This document shows, piece by piece, positions 12,241-23,828 of a stretch of 64,000 bases of DNA. Each line of letters starts with the position of its first letter. The first letter of the stretch is position 1. A program made the position numbers and the translations under genes. The notes under the pieces are model-generated. The model did no database searches and had not been told where the DNA came from. It saw nothing but the letters and a program-made list of their open reading frames with translations. The DNA comes from Sinonovacula constricta (Eukaryota > Mollusca > Bivalvia > Cardiida > Solecurtidae): positions 39,061,397-39,125,396 of the forward strand of contig CM017572.1 in the NCBI GenBank assembly GCA_007844125.1, in the 5' to 3' direction.

Positions 12241-13005
12241 CTACGTCTCCAACGTGGAGAAGTTCGTTCGGGACCACGCGATTCCAGACTCCCTGGTACT
12301 TAACTTTGACCAGACCGGGTGCCATATGGTTCCAGAAGGCGAGTGGACGATGGAAAGCGGGGCACCGACCAGATCACCATCGCGGGTCTCGACGACAAGC
12401 GCCAGATGACGGTCCTCTTGACGGCAACCAAGAGTGGTGGATTGCTGCCCCCGCAACTCATCTACGCCGGGAAGACGGAACGCTGTCTGCCTAAGGGCGT
12501 CGAGTTTCCGGCTGGATGGGACGTCGCGTTTACCGAGTCCCATTGGAGCACCGGGGACTCCATGATGCGCTACGGGAATGAGGTCCTGATCCCGTACGTC
12601 AGCAGCATCCGGGAATCGCTCCCTCTCCCCCAGTGCGATCAGCCGGTCCTGGTCCTGTTTGACTTCTACAGAGCACACCAGGGCACAAAGTTCCACCAAC
12701 TTCTCCGGGAGAACGGGATTTTCAACACCTTTATTCCTGCTGCGTGTACAGACAGACTGCAGCCCCTCGACCTGACGGTGAACTACGAGTTCAAGGAGGA
12801 ACTCAAGTCAGCGTTTCACCGATGGTACAGTGACCAGGTCGTGGCCCTGTTGGAAGATGGCGAGATCGACACCGTGGCCAACGTCGACCTACGTACGTCT
12901 ACCTTGAAGCCACTCCACGCCCAGTGGCTGATCGAAGCCCACGCTCATGTAGAAGCGAAGACCGAGTTGATCGTCGCGGGTTTCCGGAAGGAAGGCCTGT
13001 GCTAG
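12241..13005 (+). mobile_element. pogo/Tigger-like DDE transposase remnant (catalytic core)
   Basis: Codes for the DDE_1 catalytic core of pogo-type transposases, which cut and join transposon ends. Landmarks in order: LVLNFDQTG (first Asp), TDQITIAGLDDKRQ, LLPPQLIYAGKTERCLPKG, FTESHWSTGDSM, VLVLFDFYRAHQ (second Asp) and ACTDRLQPLDLTVN (third Asp region). The stop is at 13003-13005. The frame breaks at 12354-12356, where AAA replaces an expected AAAA, so the protein splits into two frames. The N-terminal DNA-binding helix-turn-helix is absent; the reading starts after a CAG in R1-like sequence, which suggests 5' truncation or an upstream exon. GC content is clearly higher than the surrounding AT-rich intron. 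No terminal inverted repeats were found. It lies inside the last intron of gene A in the opposite orientation. Confidence 0.9.
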
Positions 13006-13635
13006 TGTCGTTGTGTTGTAAAGTTACCTGTACGATGTGCTTTAGTTTATAGTGCTCGTGTATATATTACAGTATTAAATTACTTAGCATAGATAGTTTT
13101 TTATGATTAAATGGCTTATGTTCGTAAACATGTTTTATCGTTCTATGTCAATACAATGTAAATAAAGTGTGGTGAAATCTGTTTGTTTGAGCTTTATGTC
13201 CTGTTTAGTAAAATATGTTGACATGATTTACAAGTAAATCTAGCATTCGAAAGTCTAACCGAAGGGAATTTATATCGTTGGTACTTAAATTCGTGGATTG
13301 ACTTGCCCACGAATTCCACGAAATTAAATGCTCCACGAAATAAAATGCTTTCACAGTATTTCATCTTTTTTCTCGATCACATTGTTAATTGCTTTTGTAC
13401 AAAGCCAAGTGAAATTTCTCTAGCTGGCACATTTTGGAGCATACAAGAGAAACCACTAATAAAGTTCTATTTTCTGAACATAGGATAGAAATATAAACTG
13501 TATCTACATGGTCGTGCGTTTGATTTTTGTTAGGTGTATGTCCAATAAAAGTTAGAAACACGAAAGATGTTGAAAGGTTGAAGCTTGAAAGATATTTGTC
13601 TTTAGGTCAATAATACAAAATAGTTCTGCTGTTTG
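13006..13635. other. No gene seen
   Basis: Return to AT-rich sequence after the transposase stop. A 61-codon plus frame (13303-13488) has no features. Confidence 0.4.
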
Positions 13636-13639
13636 ATCA

Positions 13640-14330
13640 ATCAGTGTTGGACGTTTTCTTCGTCAGACGTTTCGGCGCTACACACACCAACATCCAGAAG
13701 TGCACCGGCTGGGAAGATCTGGTTTTAGCCTGAAACAACTATAGCGATTCATTCTGCTTCTAGGCAGTATCAATGTGAAATAATCCTTGTACGTAACCAA
13801 ATTGTTTTAGATGTCCGCCTCGGATTTCTTCAGCTTCCGGCCCTTTATACAAAATGATCTGAATGCTCGCCACATACACTGTGTTGGGAAGTCTCGACAT
13901 CATACTTCAACTGGGAAGCAACATGTTTACAATCCGTTCGACTTGCACTCGTCCATCAAAGGCTGATATTTGTTCCCTATCGTACGTCTCAACTGATTTC
14001 TCCTCATATGACACTGGGCACAGAGAGCTATATACGCATGACCTGGCGGTTCCTATCTGACCACATTGCGATGTCTGGCCTCTGTGAAGTAACTGTGATT
14101 TGTGAGAGGGAAATTTCAGCTGCTTGCGTAGATTTGCTTCCAAAGACCAGTTTGTGGATGTTGAAAGAAAACTTCCTCGTATTGTAGTCATTGCTACCCT
14201 TTCTCATGCACCAGTAAAACCGATTAACAGAGGCCTTTCCTGACCTCTCTTTTCTCTGCCATGACCTTTTTGTCCAATACACAATATCGGCGACGAACAA
14301 GCTTGCCATTGCACCATCGATACCTTTCAT
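13640..14330 (-). pseudogene. Decayed retroelement, C-terminal region of a reverse-transcriptase polyprotein
   Basis: On the minus strand, ITVTSQRPDIAMWSDRNRQV (14028-14330 frame) followed by a second frame with SSLCPVSYEEKSVETYDREQ (13907-14191) matches, as I recall it, a common arrangement downstream of reverse transcriptase in animal retroelement ORFs (TLRPDIVLWS, then ELTVPWE and ERKxxKY). The two parts are in different frames, so it is broken. It lies in the last intron of gene A. The element class is not resolved. Confidence 0.45.
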
Positions 14331-15060
14331 CTGTGCTATTTATCGTGATATTACACTGATTGAACTCCGCTGCATTCATCTAGATTGTCTTACTAGTGCA
14401 CCGGCTCTCATTTTGTTTGTTTTGTCCCGTCCCTCCATATGCCTAATCTCCTTTATGCACAAGACATCAATGCTGTTTGACTGAAGCTAGCTTCTTAGCT
14501 CTTGTCACACATTCAATGATTGCCGTCCTAAGGTTACATGTCCAATTATGCCACTGTGACGTTGCCTAACATAGGCCTCCACTGCTTACTTGGCTTTCCA
14601 GTACCTGCTAGTGATAACCTGCATACTAATTGTCGATATAATCTTTGCTGTCCCAGAGCATCACCACCTGTCTTGCCATGGTGACTTGTATTCAAATTTG
14701 ATGGACATAGTTTACTGTTCTGGCTATCGAGGCCTATTTTGCTAAAACCTGGTAGAACATTTAGCAACCGGACAGATCTGGTGGATTTTCATTCACCCTG
14801 GAATATCGTAGACTTGCAAGGTCTAACGAGAGAGACAGAGACAATCAGAGACAGACATACTCAGAGAGACAAACACGGACAGACAGAACATATGTAATTT
14901 GGGCATCAATTTCAGTTAGTAAATAATAAAATGACTTAAATTATTTACAGCAGATATTTAAATTTAAACAACCTCTAGCAAACGGCAAACAGGGTATATG
15001 TAATAGTAACAACAACACAGAGACGAGACATAACACACAAAAAGAAAAAGCCTCCAGGTA
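14331..15060. other. No gene seen
   Basis: Intronic sequence of gene A with a short GAGACAGA-rich patch (14,825-14,890). A 73-codon minus frame (14546-14767) may belong to the neighbouring retroelement remnant, but no motif shows it. Confidence 0.35.
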
Positions 15061-15061
15061 C

Positions 15062-15112
15062 CGATTTGGAACGGCCAGTCGGCAAAATGACCGACTGGGG
15101 TGCTGAAAATGT
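15062..15112 (-). repeat. R1 family fragment with hairpin
   Basis: The minus strand reads AGCACCCCAGTCGGTCATTT, then TGCCGACTGGCCGTTCC, the core of R1. CCAGTCGG and CCGACTGG form an 8-bp hairpin. Confidence 0.7.
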
Positions 15113-15224
15113 TTTTGAGCGTCTTATGATGCAGCTATTTCTGTTTGTAAGAGGCTGAATTTAAACTCCTTTATTGATCCCTACGCTTAATTAAGCACTT
15201 ATCCATTGCTACCAAAGAGCTTAC

Positions 15225-15407
15225 CTGATTCACAAGTGGGTGGAGTTCCCCATGTTCCGTCTGGAGCACAGGTAAGCGACATAGCAGTAGTACTATCCTG
15301 AGGCTGAAAGTTGGGCAGACATGAGTACGTGATTACCGTCCCGGGCAGACGGTCGGTTACTGATGGGTCCACTGTGTTCACTCCAGCTGGGGCGGTGGCG
15401 CTACACA
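15225..15407 (-). CDS. Gene A exon: second CCP (sushi) domain
   Basis: A 183-nt exon, phase 1 at both ends, the usual layout of a mobile CCP module. Acceptor TTCGTAACAG at 15408-15409; donor CAG|GTAAGC at 15224. The peptide begins CSATAPAGVNTVDPS and continues GTVITYSCLPNF, SLTCAPDGTWGTPPTCES: four cysteines in the CCP order with the diagnostic DGTW before the last Cys. CCP modules mediate protein or glycan binding in complement-type and adhesion proteins. Gene B has no matching second CCP that I could find. Confidence 0.88.
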
Positions 15408-15594
15408 CTGTTACGAATGGGAAAAAAGGGAACTTGTAAAGAGCTATTTTTCTGTACGCTCGATGAAGTTAAAACATCTTACACCAGGATTACAGCAATA
15501 TCTTTGAGATGTTAGACTACTGTTGCATAAACAGTTTGTGATGTCGAACATTTGTTCCACCACGAAAACAACGTGGTTATGTACGATATAAGCC

Positions 15595-15800
15595 ATGCAT
15601 ATAATTTGTCAAGTCAGACATAAGTCAATCAATCTGTGATATCAGACATTAACCACTCTAACATTCTGAAATTCCATTCATTAACCACTCTAACATTCTG
15701 AGATGTCAGACATTAGTCCTCTAACATTCTGAGATGTCTCAGACATAAGTCTCTCAAACAATTTGTGATATCAGGCATTATTCCTTCCTTTGATGTCAGA
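15595..15800. repeat. Degenerate tandem repeat, about 40-bp unit, five copies
   Basis: Variants of TCTGTGATATCAGACATTAA followed by CCACTCTAACAT repeat through the CCP2-CCP1 intron of gene A, with length and sequence drift. Confidence 0.7.
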
Positions 15801-16025
15801 TGTTATATTTAATGCTTTGCATGACCTCCTCATGATCACCTTTAACATACATGTACATGACATCTGACAATTCTTAATGTTTTATTCGATATCAGTGAAT
15901 TGAACTATATACAGAAGATTGGTTTTCCCTTTTTATGAATTCCAAAGTAGTAGCTAGCGTGATACATTTAGTCTGTATCATTAACAAAATTTGAACAATA
16001 AAACTAACAGTGCCTAAATACTTAC

Positions 16026-16205
16026 GCTGGACACACAAGGGCAATGAATCCAGTGCTGCGTTCCATGTTCCGTCTGGCATACACGTGCTATACTGGGGTC
16101 CTGACTGGACGTAAGCACCGTCGCAAACGTAACGTATCCTGTCTCCCACTTTACGTAAGTTACCCAAGTATTTTCCGTTCATAACTTTCTCTGGAGCATG
16201 GCATT
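16026..16205 (-). CDS. Gene A exon: first CCP (sushi) domain
   Basis: A 180-nt exon, phase 1 to 1. The acceptor TACTAAAG precedes AATGCCATGCTCC; with the G from the 73-nt exon this gives Glu-Cys. The donor is C|GTAAGT at 16025. The peptide starts CHAPEKVMNGKYLGNLRKVG and continues DRIRYVCDGAYV, YSTCMPDGTWN and LPLC, a canonical CCP with VG..IRY.C and DGTW. Its C| end joins TG of the next exon to give Leu-Cys. Confidence 0.9.
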
Positions 16206-16299
16206 CTTTAGTACAGAAAATTACAGTTTAAACATTCAGTGTGCCAAAAGAACAAGGAGTAATTTAATTTGCGATAAAAATAATGTAACTCAAAGTATA

Positions 16300-17095
16300 T
16301 TTTGCAGGCAAAACTACATTCAAGAACAATGACATTCTAGAAGCGAAGAAAATTGAATAAAGATTATGTTACCAACACAGGTTAGTTCGCAAAGAAACGA
16401 ACGAAAATCTAAACAGCATTTATTAAGCAAGCAAAAACGATATTCTGATACTTGATAGTCTGCAGGAAAATTCTATATTCTTAAAAGCATTAAGGTAGCA
16501 AGAAACACGACCTTCTAGAAAACATTTTTCTGCAAAAATAAGAAATTTGATGCTGCCAGCAGGTTGTTTTCTACAAAGCATTGAGCCATTCTAGATAAAC
16601 ATCCTTTTCAAGAAAGAATTTAGTTTACCAGGGAAAAAAACGGTATCTTGAAAATACTGCATTTGTACACATAATAAACACTATTCAAGAAGCTTTTAGT
16701 TCGCATGAAAAATTTACCCAATTCTGGAAAGCATTGATAAAAATATATGACAAAGTCCTACAAGCATTGCAACATATACCAACCAAGGCACAGGACAAAG
16801 GTATTTCACATGCAAGCACAAAAAAAATGAGTTTGCAAGAAAAACGCGTTGCATTTTCTAAAACATTTATTTAGCGTGAAGAAACCGTCCCCAATATAGA
16901 AAACATTTATTTTGCCATATAAACACCGTTATAGAAATCATTTACAGCTGCAAAAAAAATGTGTATTAAATAAGCATTTAGTGTATGGAACATTCTTGAA
17001 AGCATTTAGTATGCAAGAAAACGAGTTATTTTATAAAGCAATAACTTTTCGTAAAACGATAATGTTAAAAGCATATGTTTTGTCAGAAATAAAAT
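16300..17095. repeat. Strongly decayed tandem repeat, about 38-40-bp unit
   Basis: Recurrent TTCTAGAAAGCATTTA, then GTATGCAAGAAAACG-like blocks through about 800 bp of the intron between the 73-nt exon and CCP1 of gene A. Individual units are poorly conserved, so the copy number (roughly twenty) is approximate. Confidence 0.55.
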
Positions 17096-17469
17096 GGTAA
17101 ATACATTTAGTCTTCGGTTTATTTGTATATATACTATATAAAATATAATTTTTAAAGCAATTTGTTTTACTGCATAACAGAAAATTGACTAGCAAGAAAA
17201 GTCTGTGCTCTTCTTTTTTTACATCGGTTATACTATATTTATGACAGCACTAAAACGAAAAATATAGATGCGTTCATTGTAGGACTGAAATAATAGATCT
17301 ATGATTTGTCGAGATTAAACCTATTAATTTTTAATCGATTTAGAAACAATTTCTTTCATTTGTCCAAATCTCCTATCAGCTGCCCCTTCCACCACCTACA
17401 ATGTCTTGGATAGAACCCGTACTCAGATAATAGTCAGATGATTGTCTATTGTTGAAATGTCTGCAATAC

Positions 17470-17542
17470 CTGTTATTCCACATAAGAGGGACACTTCGTT
17501 ACACGTCTCTGTGGCCTTACAGCTACACCCATCAATTTGTTG
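17470..17542 (-). CDS. Gene A 73-nt exon: four-cysteine mini-module
   Basis: Acceptor ATTATTTGCAG, exon start CAACAAATTGATGGG, donor G|GTATTG at 17469. It codes for QQIDGCSCKATETCNEVSLL followed by CGIT and one base of the next codon (phase 0 in, 1 out). Those are exactly the phases needed to connect the PAN exon (ends phase 0) to CCP1 (starts phase 1). Cysteine spacing is C-x-C-x5-C-x6-C. Gene B has an exon of identical length, phase and spacing at 31326-31398, which is strong support for both. I do not recognise the module as a named domain; it may be a small disulfide-linked stalk. Confidence 0.85.
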
Positions 17543-17734
17543 CTGCAAATAATCACAAATGTTTGATTGTAAAGCTCACTGAAAAAAACACACATTATTT
17601 TAGCTTAAATTTACTTATTTTTGTACAACATTGATCTGGATCTGTTGTGACATTAGTTTGCTTCATTCATTTAAAAAACAATTACTAAGTAAGGTTATTT
17701 TTCTGTTAGTGGTATTTATTCATGTCTTTGACAT

Positions 17735-17815
17735 CCGACTGGGACGCAATAAGGAATGTGGAACTGTATAAGTTGGGGGCTCTTACCACAAGGCCATTCG
17801 TATTCTATTGTACTC
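17735..17815 (-). repeat. Possible tRNA-like SINE head
   Basis: The minus strand reads TGGCCTTGTGGTAAGAGC (A-box-like), then GTTCCACATTCC (B-box-like). No intact clover leaf. Confidence 0.3.
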
Positions 17816-17819
17816 ATAA

Positions 17820-19429
17820 GACATAAATAATACATGTATTTTAACAATATCGTTGCAAGTAAATAAAAAGTATATTCTTTTAAATTGATTTTACATATCG
17901 TAAGTTTATAACATATAAATTGATGCTAATAAGCTTTTTCTATGGAATATTTTTTCACAATATCTCAATTAGCTTGCTGACACCTTGGAGCATAGAAGCA
18001 TAATTGCAAAACGAATATGAACATTGTTGGTGTAGAAATTTAAACTACAACAATAAAAATGAGCTCCTGTTTATTTCTATAGCTTGTTTAGAAAATACAC
18101 ACAAATATTACTTCGATTGTGTCGCCACAATGTATCTTATTATTAAAACAGGCAAACTTGGTCGATAGTAATAGAAGCAACGTTATCCAAGCATTTAAAA
18201 CATTTAAATAACTATGAAACGGTGATCGACAAGAAATTAATGACATGTTTTATATCGCTGTTGTAATGTTACAACGGAAAGCTTTCTATTGAAGCAATGA
18301 AGTAACATGAATTATTCATAAAAGCACACATACACCTAGCTAGGTAGGTTTGAATAGAAATTATTTGGCTTAGGAAAATATTTTACACCGCGGTCGCATC
18401 AGGGTTTCCACCGTTTGCTTCGGAATACAGTCTTCATTAGAAGATATAGCCTCTGCAAGAAAAAGATTATTCAGACTTATTTATTTAGAAATTTTAATTC
18501 GTTATAAACAAATGGAACATAATGGGGGTTAAGCCATTGTTTGTATTTCATACAATTTAACATATTTTTAATAAATCTATTTCATTTTTGGCAGTATGCC
18601 TTACTTTTTGTTGTTTTAGTAATTGTTATTCATTTTTTTAGCATTATTTGCCTTACTATTGTCTTTGCTAATTTTGTTTATTCATTGGTTGTGTTTCCCT
18701 TGTGGTTGGTGTTCACGTGAAGTATAGTGCTATATAATAATCATGTAAGTGCGAGATATCTCTAAAGCTAATAGTACAAAATGCAAATATATTCGGATAC
18801 ATGTTAATTAATGCGATGATAAAATGCAATGTATGTCGCGCTTAACAAGCATTACCGGGAACAAAAATGTAACTTATCCAATGCTAAAATATTGTAGAAG
18901 TAAAATGTAATTTGAAATTATAAGTATTAGCCATGGTTACAAAGTTGGAATTTGAAGCAATTTTGACATTTAAAAGGAGGGGCACTCGCCGACGAGTTTA
19001 CATTTTTACATTTTCAAAACATAAGTTAACTAAGAAAGTTTCGTTATTGTGACAATCCCTTGCCTGTCTCAGTGAGGACTATCTCTATTTTGTGATGACT
19101 TTTTCACGGGCTTGGTCTGATTTTAGGCTAATGTTAGAAGCTTATATTTTACCATAACTTTCTAAGATAAATCAAGAAACAAACTTTGAAATTTGAAAAT
19201 CTGAGACTGTTAACACTTTAATCTATGTAAAAATATAGACATATATGAATGCAAGACATTCAGACTTCATAGTAAAAACCAGCATTCTGGGAAGGTCAGT
19301 CAGCTAAAGAACTGGTAGCTTCACCCGATTTACAGAGCTGTAGTTACAAATCTCTAAACGAACAAGCCATACACATTAGATTAAAGGCTAAAAGTTATTT
19401 TACCGTCAATAAGTATTTGCTTTTGTTGT
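17820..19429. other. Intron of gene A, no gene seen
   Basis: AT-rich intronic sequence between the PAN exon and the 73-nt exon. A possible acceptor (TTTTTCTTGCAG, minus, near 18455) does not lead into a frame compatible with the neighbouring exons. Confidence 0.4.
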
Positions 19430-19688
19430 TGCTGTTCTTTTGCTGTTCTGTTTTGTTTTAATTACATCGCAGCGACACGTATATGGTCTGTATAGCGATG
19501 CACAGCGTGTATCGATAGTAGAGGTTTGAGGCCGAGACAAATGTCTGTGTAGAATCGTCGACACACTGTAGGTCAGACTGAAAACCTCCCTATATGGAAA
19601 TTTTCGCCCCAACCAGAACTCGAACCAACGTTGTAAAGGGATAAGAAGGTTCAAGTCATCGACTCAAACCGATCGGCCATGGGCACCT
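19430..19688 (-). repeat. tRNA-derived SINE
   Basis: The minus strand starts GGTGCCCATGGCCGATCGGT (A box) and about 50 bp on reads GGTTCGAGTTC (B box), the split polymerase-III promoter of a tRNA head, followed by an unrelated body. Different family from the SINE at 20,805. A minus frame of 82 codons through it is incidental. Confidence 0.65.
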
Positions 19689-20747
19689 CTTACCAGATAA
19701 GAAACATTCTATAATTTTTAATCAAGGAAATTGAAACAACTCCTGTAAGTATCAATAATACATGGAGCCTTTGAGCAGAAAGTAATAAATAATGTAGATC
19801 ATACTTCCAATACTTCATAATAAAAATGTCAGGAGTTTTTGTTCTGTTAATCGGAAAAGACGGCTCGTTGATTTTAATTCCAAGAGGCATTGCAGTATAC
19901 AATATTGAAACAATCATTGGTAAAATCAATATTAGCCAGAGAACATTTACATGAGGAAGAATAAATAATGAAAAGGCTATTTGGATATCATAACAGTTGG
20001 TCATCCAAACGTATGAAATCTATTGACGAGTTTACATTATTCTATTATGCGCGTTTAACCATTATATTACCCACAAGGAAATTAGTCTACGTTAATCACC
20101 ATGTTTCCAATCGTAAATCGGCACAGTCAGATGTTGCATAAAAACTGTAATGAATATTTTATTAATAAAGCAACAAATAAGCTTAATTTTCCACTCTAAA
20201 CATGTTTCATCGTTAAACAAAGCAATCAATTAAAAAAAACAAATAACGTCAATTTTAAAACAACCATATAGCATAGCATTGCTAAAAAGACAATATTCCT
20301 ATTATTATTATTCAGGTAAAAAGTTCATACATCACAATATACATATTACTAAAACCACTTAAAGGAAAAATAATAAAACACAAGGATTATCCACATAATT
20401 ACATTCATAACATATATGTGTCTTTTAATTATACATGGACAGGTATTGTACAAAACATTTGCTCAAAAAGCTTCCTAAATGATCTGATAAACCACCGGTT
20501 TGGGAATAACAACAAAACAACTAAATATATCAAGTGACAAAAGCTATACTTTACAAAAGTTAAAGTAAACATTAAACAGAACAAAAATAATTATATACGA
20601 TAAAGTTAGTATATATTTCATTGATTAAATTAAAAATAAACATGATTTTAAAACATAGAATAGCATAAAAAGGCTACTTGAGCTTATTTCCAATAGGTGT
20701 CTGATGTAAACATCATACAATCAAATTAAAAAAAAAACAATAATATA
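19689..20747. other. Intron of gene A, no gene seen
   Basis: AT-rich. A 104-codon minus frame (19690-20004) is hydrophobic, without motifs or splice support. Confidence 0.4.
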
Positions 20748-20759
20748 AATAATAATAGT

Positions 20760-20799
<40 letters not shown>

Positions 20800-20802
20800 T
20801 AA
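20748..20802. repeat. TAA microsatellite
   Basis: About fifteen tandem TAA units directly before a SINE 5' edge. Confidence 0.95.
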
Positions 20803-20804
20803 TG

Positions 20805-21072
20805 GGTTTGATCCCGGGCCGCGACATTCCAAAGTCGTTAAAAATGATAGCGATATAGCTACACTGCTAACGCTCAAGCAAATATATGTTTAGTTCCACA
20901 ACTGGTTGGCCCTTGGTCAGGATAATGTGACCGGGTGTGGTATCATGCCAGATGTTCACGGTAAGCTATACACAGTGAAGACAGCTCTATATCTGCTTCA
21001 GGTGAACACCGTGTCCAGATAACTGAAATCCTTTTGGTGGGACTATAAACCCAATAAACATAAACATAAACT
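20805..21072 (+). repeat. tRNA-derived SINE (family S1), 5'-truncated
   Basis: Begins within the B box (GGGTTTGATCCCGGG), continues with the S1 body (CGACATTCCAAAGTCGTTAA, GGTTGGCCC, GATAATGTGACCGGGTGTGG, TATCATGCC, ATATCTGCTTCAGGTG) and ends GGGACTATAAACCCAATAAAC with short ATAAAC repeats. It matches, in opposite orientation, the copies inside the 7.7-kb units. Confidence 0.8.
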
Positions 21073-21629
21073 GTATCGTGTCAGACCAAATGTGCAAACA
21101 GTTATCTATACCATTGTCACATCTAGATGTGCAAAGCCATTTGTAGTTTAAAGCAATATTTACTTACGTTGTTGAATTTAGTTAGTCTAAACAATAATAC
21201 AAGAAGTATATGGCGCTGTTAAATTTAGGTCTGATTAAAACAAAAGACAGTGAACTCCGCTTGGACCCGACTTTAATCTTAAGAAACTGATAAGTAATTG
21301 TCTAAATTTGTTCAATGTTCACATATATAACTACTTATACTTAAATCTACCTGTATCTTAAAAGTTCATCAGCAATTTAAGAGAATGTCTCCAAGTATAA
21401 TAGCGTATAAGTAATAATATTTTATTTAAATACGTAATACGGTGTTTTGTCAATATTCACTACACAAAAATGATTTGTGAAAGGAATCAATAACACACTA
21501 AATCTACGACACAAAAATGTATATACATGTGCAATATGTATAAAATGTATATAATTAAGGTATATTTTTGATAATATACACAAAAAGTAATTTAAAATTA
21601 TATAAATATAAATATGTGAATATTCCTAC
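21073..21629. other. Intron of gene A, no gene seen
   Basis: AT-rich sequence directly after the PAN exon donor; nothing else recognised. Confidence 0.4.
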
Positions 21630-21932
21630 CTTTAGCCAAGAAGATTTATTCGAATACACGTGCCCTGGCATCGGGCATTCAATTTTGGTAACGTCATCTC
21701 GAAAGTGCAAACGACACACGTGTAACGTCCTTTGATACGTAATAGCGGTGCACGGGGTTCGAGCACAGCATGAGCGAATACACTGTGAATACGACATGTC
21801 TAATAAAATAATGTCGTCATCACCACAGAAACAAACGTTAGCTTGAAATGGCTCAATATAACAGGTTACCATCGTAACGAAGTTGAAACATGTAACGAAA
21901 ATAAATATATCGCTAAGACATTTCAATTCCAT
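21630..21932 (-). CDS. Gene A first coding exon: signal peptide and PAN/apple-like domain
   Basis: I choose the ATG at 21932 because a hydrophobic signal peptide follows at once (MELKCLSDIFIFVTCFNFVT); the open frame extends 5' but only with lysine-rich sequence. The mature part runs EPFQANVCFCGDDDIILLD, SYSQCIRSCCARTPCTAITY, HVCRLHFRDDVTKIECP and HVYSNKSSW. The Cys and Tyr spacing (SQC-CC-PC-ITY-CRLH) fits PAN/apple modules, which bind proteins or carbohydrates. The donor AAG|GTAGGA leaves phase 0. The exon codes for 101 residues. It aligns along its length with the first exon of gene B (FQA-VCF-G, YSQC, CRLH, VYS-KSSW). Confidence 0.85.
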
Positions 21933-23828
21933 TGTAATTTTTAATTTAAACTCCTTATCAAATAAACATACATTATATGTAAAATATTTCTTGATATTTC
22001 TTTTACTATTTTTCACATCCGGTCCAAAATCTTCGTAGTTAATAGTCAATGCCTTTTTCTGTTGTTTCATCCACTTTAGAGATAGGTAGATAGATACTTT
22101 ATTAATTCATACATTAGGCCAATGGCCCGTCAGTACACAGGTTGTATTAACAAATAATCGAAATAAACATTGTTTACGTTGTATTCGACAAACATTATAT
22201 TGCCAGAGATGTGTTTACTATACGTCTCTGATATTGCTACCATACTTCATCAATATATATCAAAATAGCCGTTATTCACCAATATAAGCACTAAGCACTA
22301 CAGAAATACATTTTAACGATAAAACTAATCGAAGTTATCATTGCATCTCCCGTTCATTGCGATGCAAGTTTATCCCCAATTCATTTAAACGAACGGGTCC
22401 ATTAATAATATTAAGTATGTGCATGTTCAGTGATTTCAAACAATAAAACCATTCTGCGTTATATGTAAATTCCTGTGTTGCGAACGTTAGTCCTTCCATG
22501 CATGTCTTTATGTATCACGTGCATGAATTGTAACAACAGATTAATTCGAATGTATCACGTATTGCTCGTCGTGTAAATTTTCTGACTACCTCGCATATAT
22601 CCATTCAATAAACTTTAAATCCGGACATCGATCAGTTGTTATGAATGACCAACAACATTTATCACTTAAACTTAGGTCTCAATCTCAATAGCGCATGCGC
22701 ATACAAATATGTTGTTATAAGCCCTCTAGCAACGAATAACCTTTGAACGAAAAGGGAAATGGAACTTGGCTTTGGCCAATATGTCAATAGAGCCTGAATC
22801 CAATTATATTTGTGAATAAGTATGTACATAGGTATGGATAATTAACAGAAACCGGGCAGATTTTATGTCAATAATAATCGTTGGCAGAGTTAACTCTTAA
22901 AACTAACGTATGATAGAGTATGATTATCAATACCTTGGGTGATAACTTTCACGTGGAATCTAATTCATGTTTAGTTGACTCGCGATTAGTTAAGGGTTCT
23001 ACTGAGCAATTTGATTAGTGATTCAATTTAACTGCCAATATCGAAATTTTCTTGAAATGAAATATACTTGTACTTCGTTAAGGAATAGCACAAATCAATA
23101 CCCAATATTAAGATAAAGTTCAGTTTCGCCTTTATAGCAGCTTTAAAGTATTTTATTTTCATTGATTTTGACTAGTTCGTTACCATTATTGTAAAGAACG
23201 CAATTTATATTCTTCTTTCATTAATGAAGTTGAATGTGCAATTTTTAGGTTTCACGTTATCATTTTTACATACTTGTATTTTGTATTTCTTTGCAAAACT
23301 CGTAACAAATTACGGATATGGACGTATTATTCTCAACTTATACAAGATACAATAACCCTCATTATTTCAACAGCCCCAATACCTTATTGGAACCTGTTCT
23401 CTTTCTTGTTTACATGAATTCTGGAAAAATCGGGACCCGCATTCAATTTAAGACTTTTAAAGAACACTGTTCTTCAAAAAGAAATAAGATAAACATAAGT
23501 GCTGAGTGGCAAGTCTAGATATACGATTAAACAATAATTACGAAACTAAGCTTAAACAGTAATGAGTTTAAGCATGCGAAAAAGGTTCTAAAATAGTAAT
23601 ATAGTATTTTTTTGTTTTGTATCTGCAAAATTATATTTGTAACGTGTTTTTTAAGTAAATAGTTTGGACTTACTATATAACTGACAAGATCAATAATTCA
23701 ATATAGCTTAAAAAAATAAAATTCATTTTAAAAGATTTCTAGATTTATGTTTACAAGAAGAAGTGTTAAGTTACATTCCAAACACATATCCACTGCTTAA
23801 CCAGATGTAGCCATATGTTATGCATCAT
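21933..23828. other. Shared upstream region of divergent genes A and B (A side)
   Basis: No gene seen. A GATAGATACTTTATTAATTC stretch at 22,088-22,107 followed by ATACATTAGGCCAATGGCC looks like a retroelement 3' end but is too short to classify. Promoters for gene A should lie here; I cannot point to a specific core element. Confidence 0.4.

Noticed and set aside
12241..12699. 152-codon minus-strand frame
   Set aside because: Antisense shadow of the GC-rich transposase, where stop codons are rare.
18400..18460. Possible extra exon of gene A after TTTTTCTTGCAG (minus)
   Set aside because: The phase-0 reading needed after the PAN exon hits a stop, and the 73-nt exon at 17470 already fills the gap with matching phases.
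19690..20004. 104-codon hydrophobic minus-strand frame
   Set aside because: AT-rich composition gives hydrophobic peptides by chance; no motif and no splice context.
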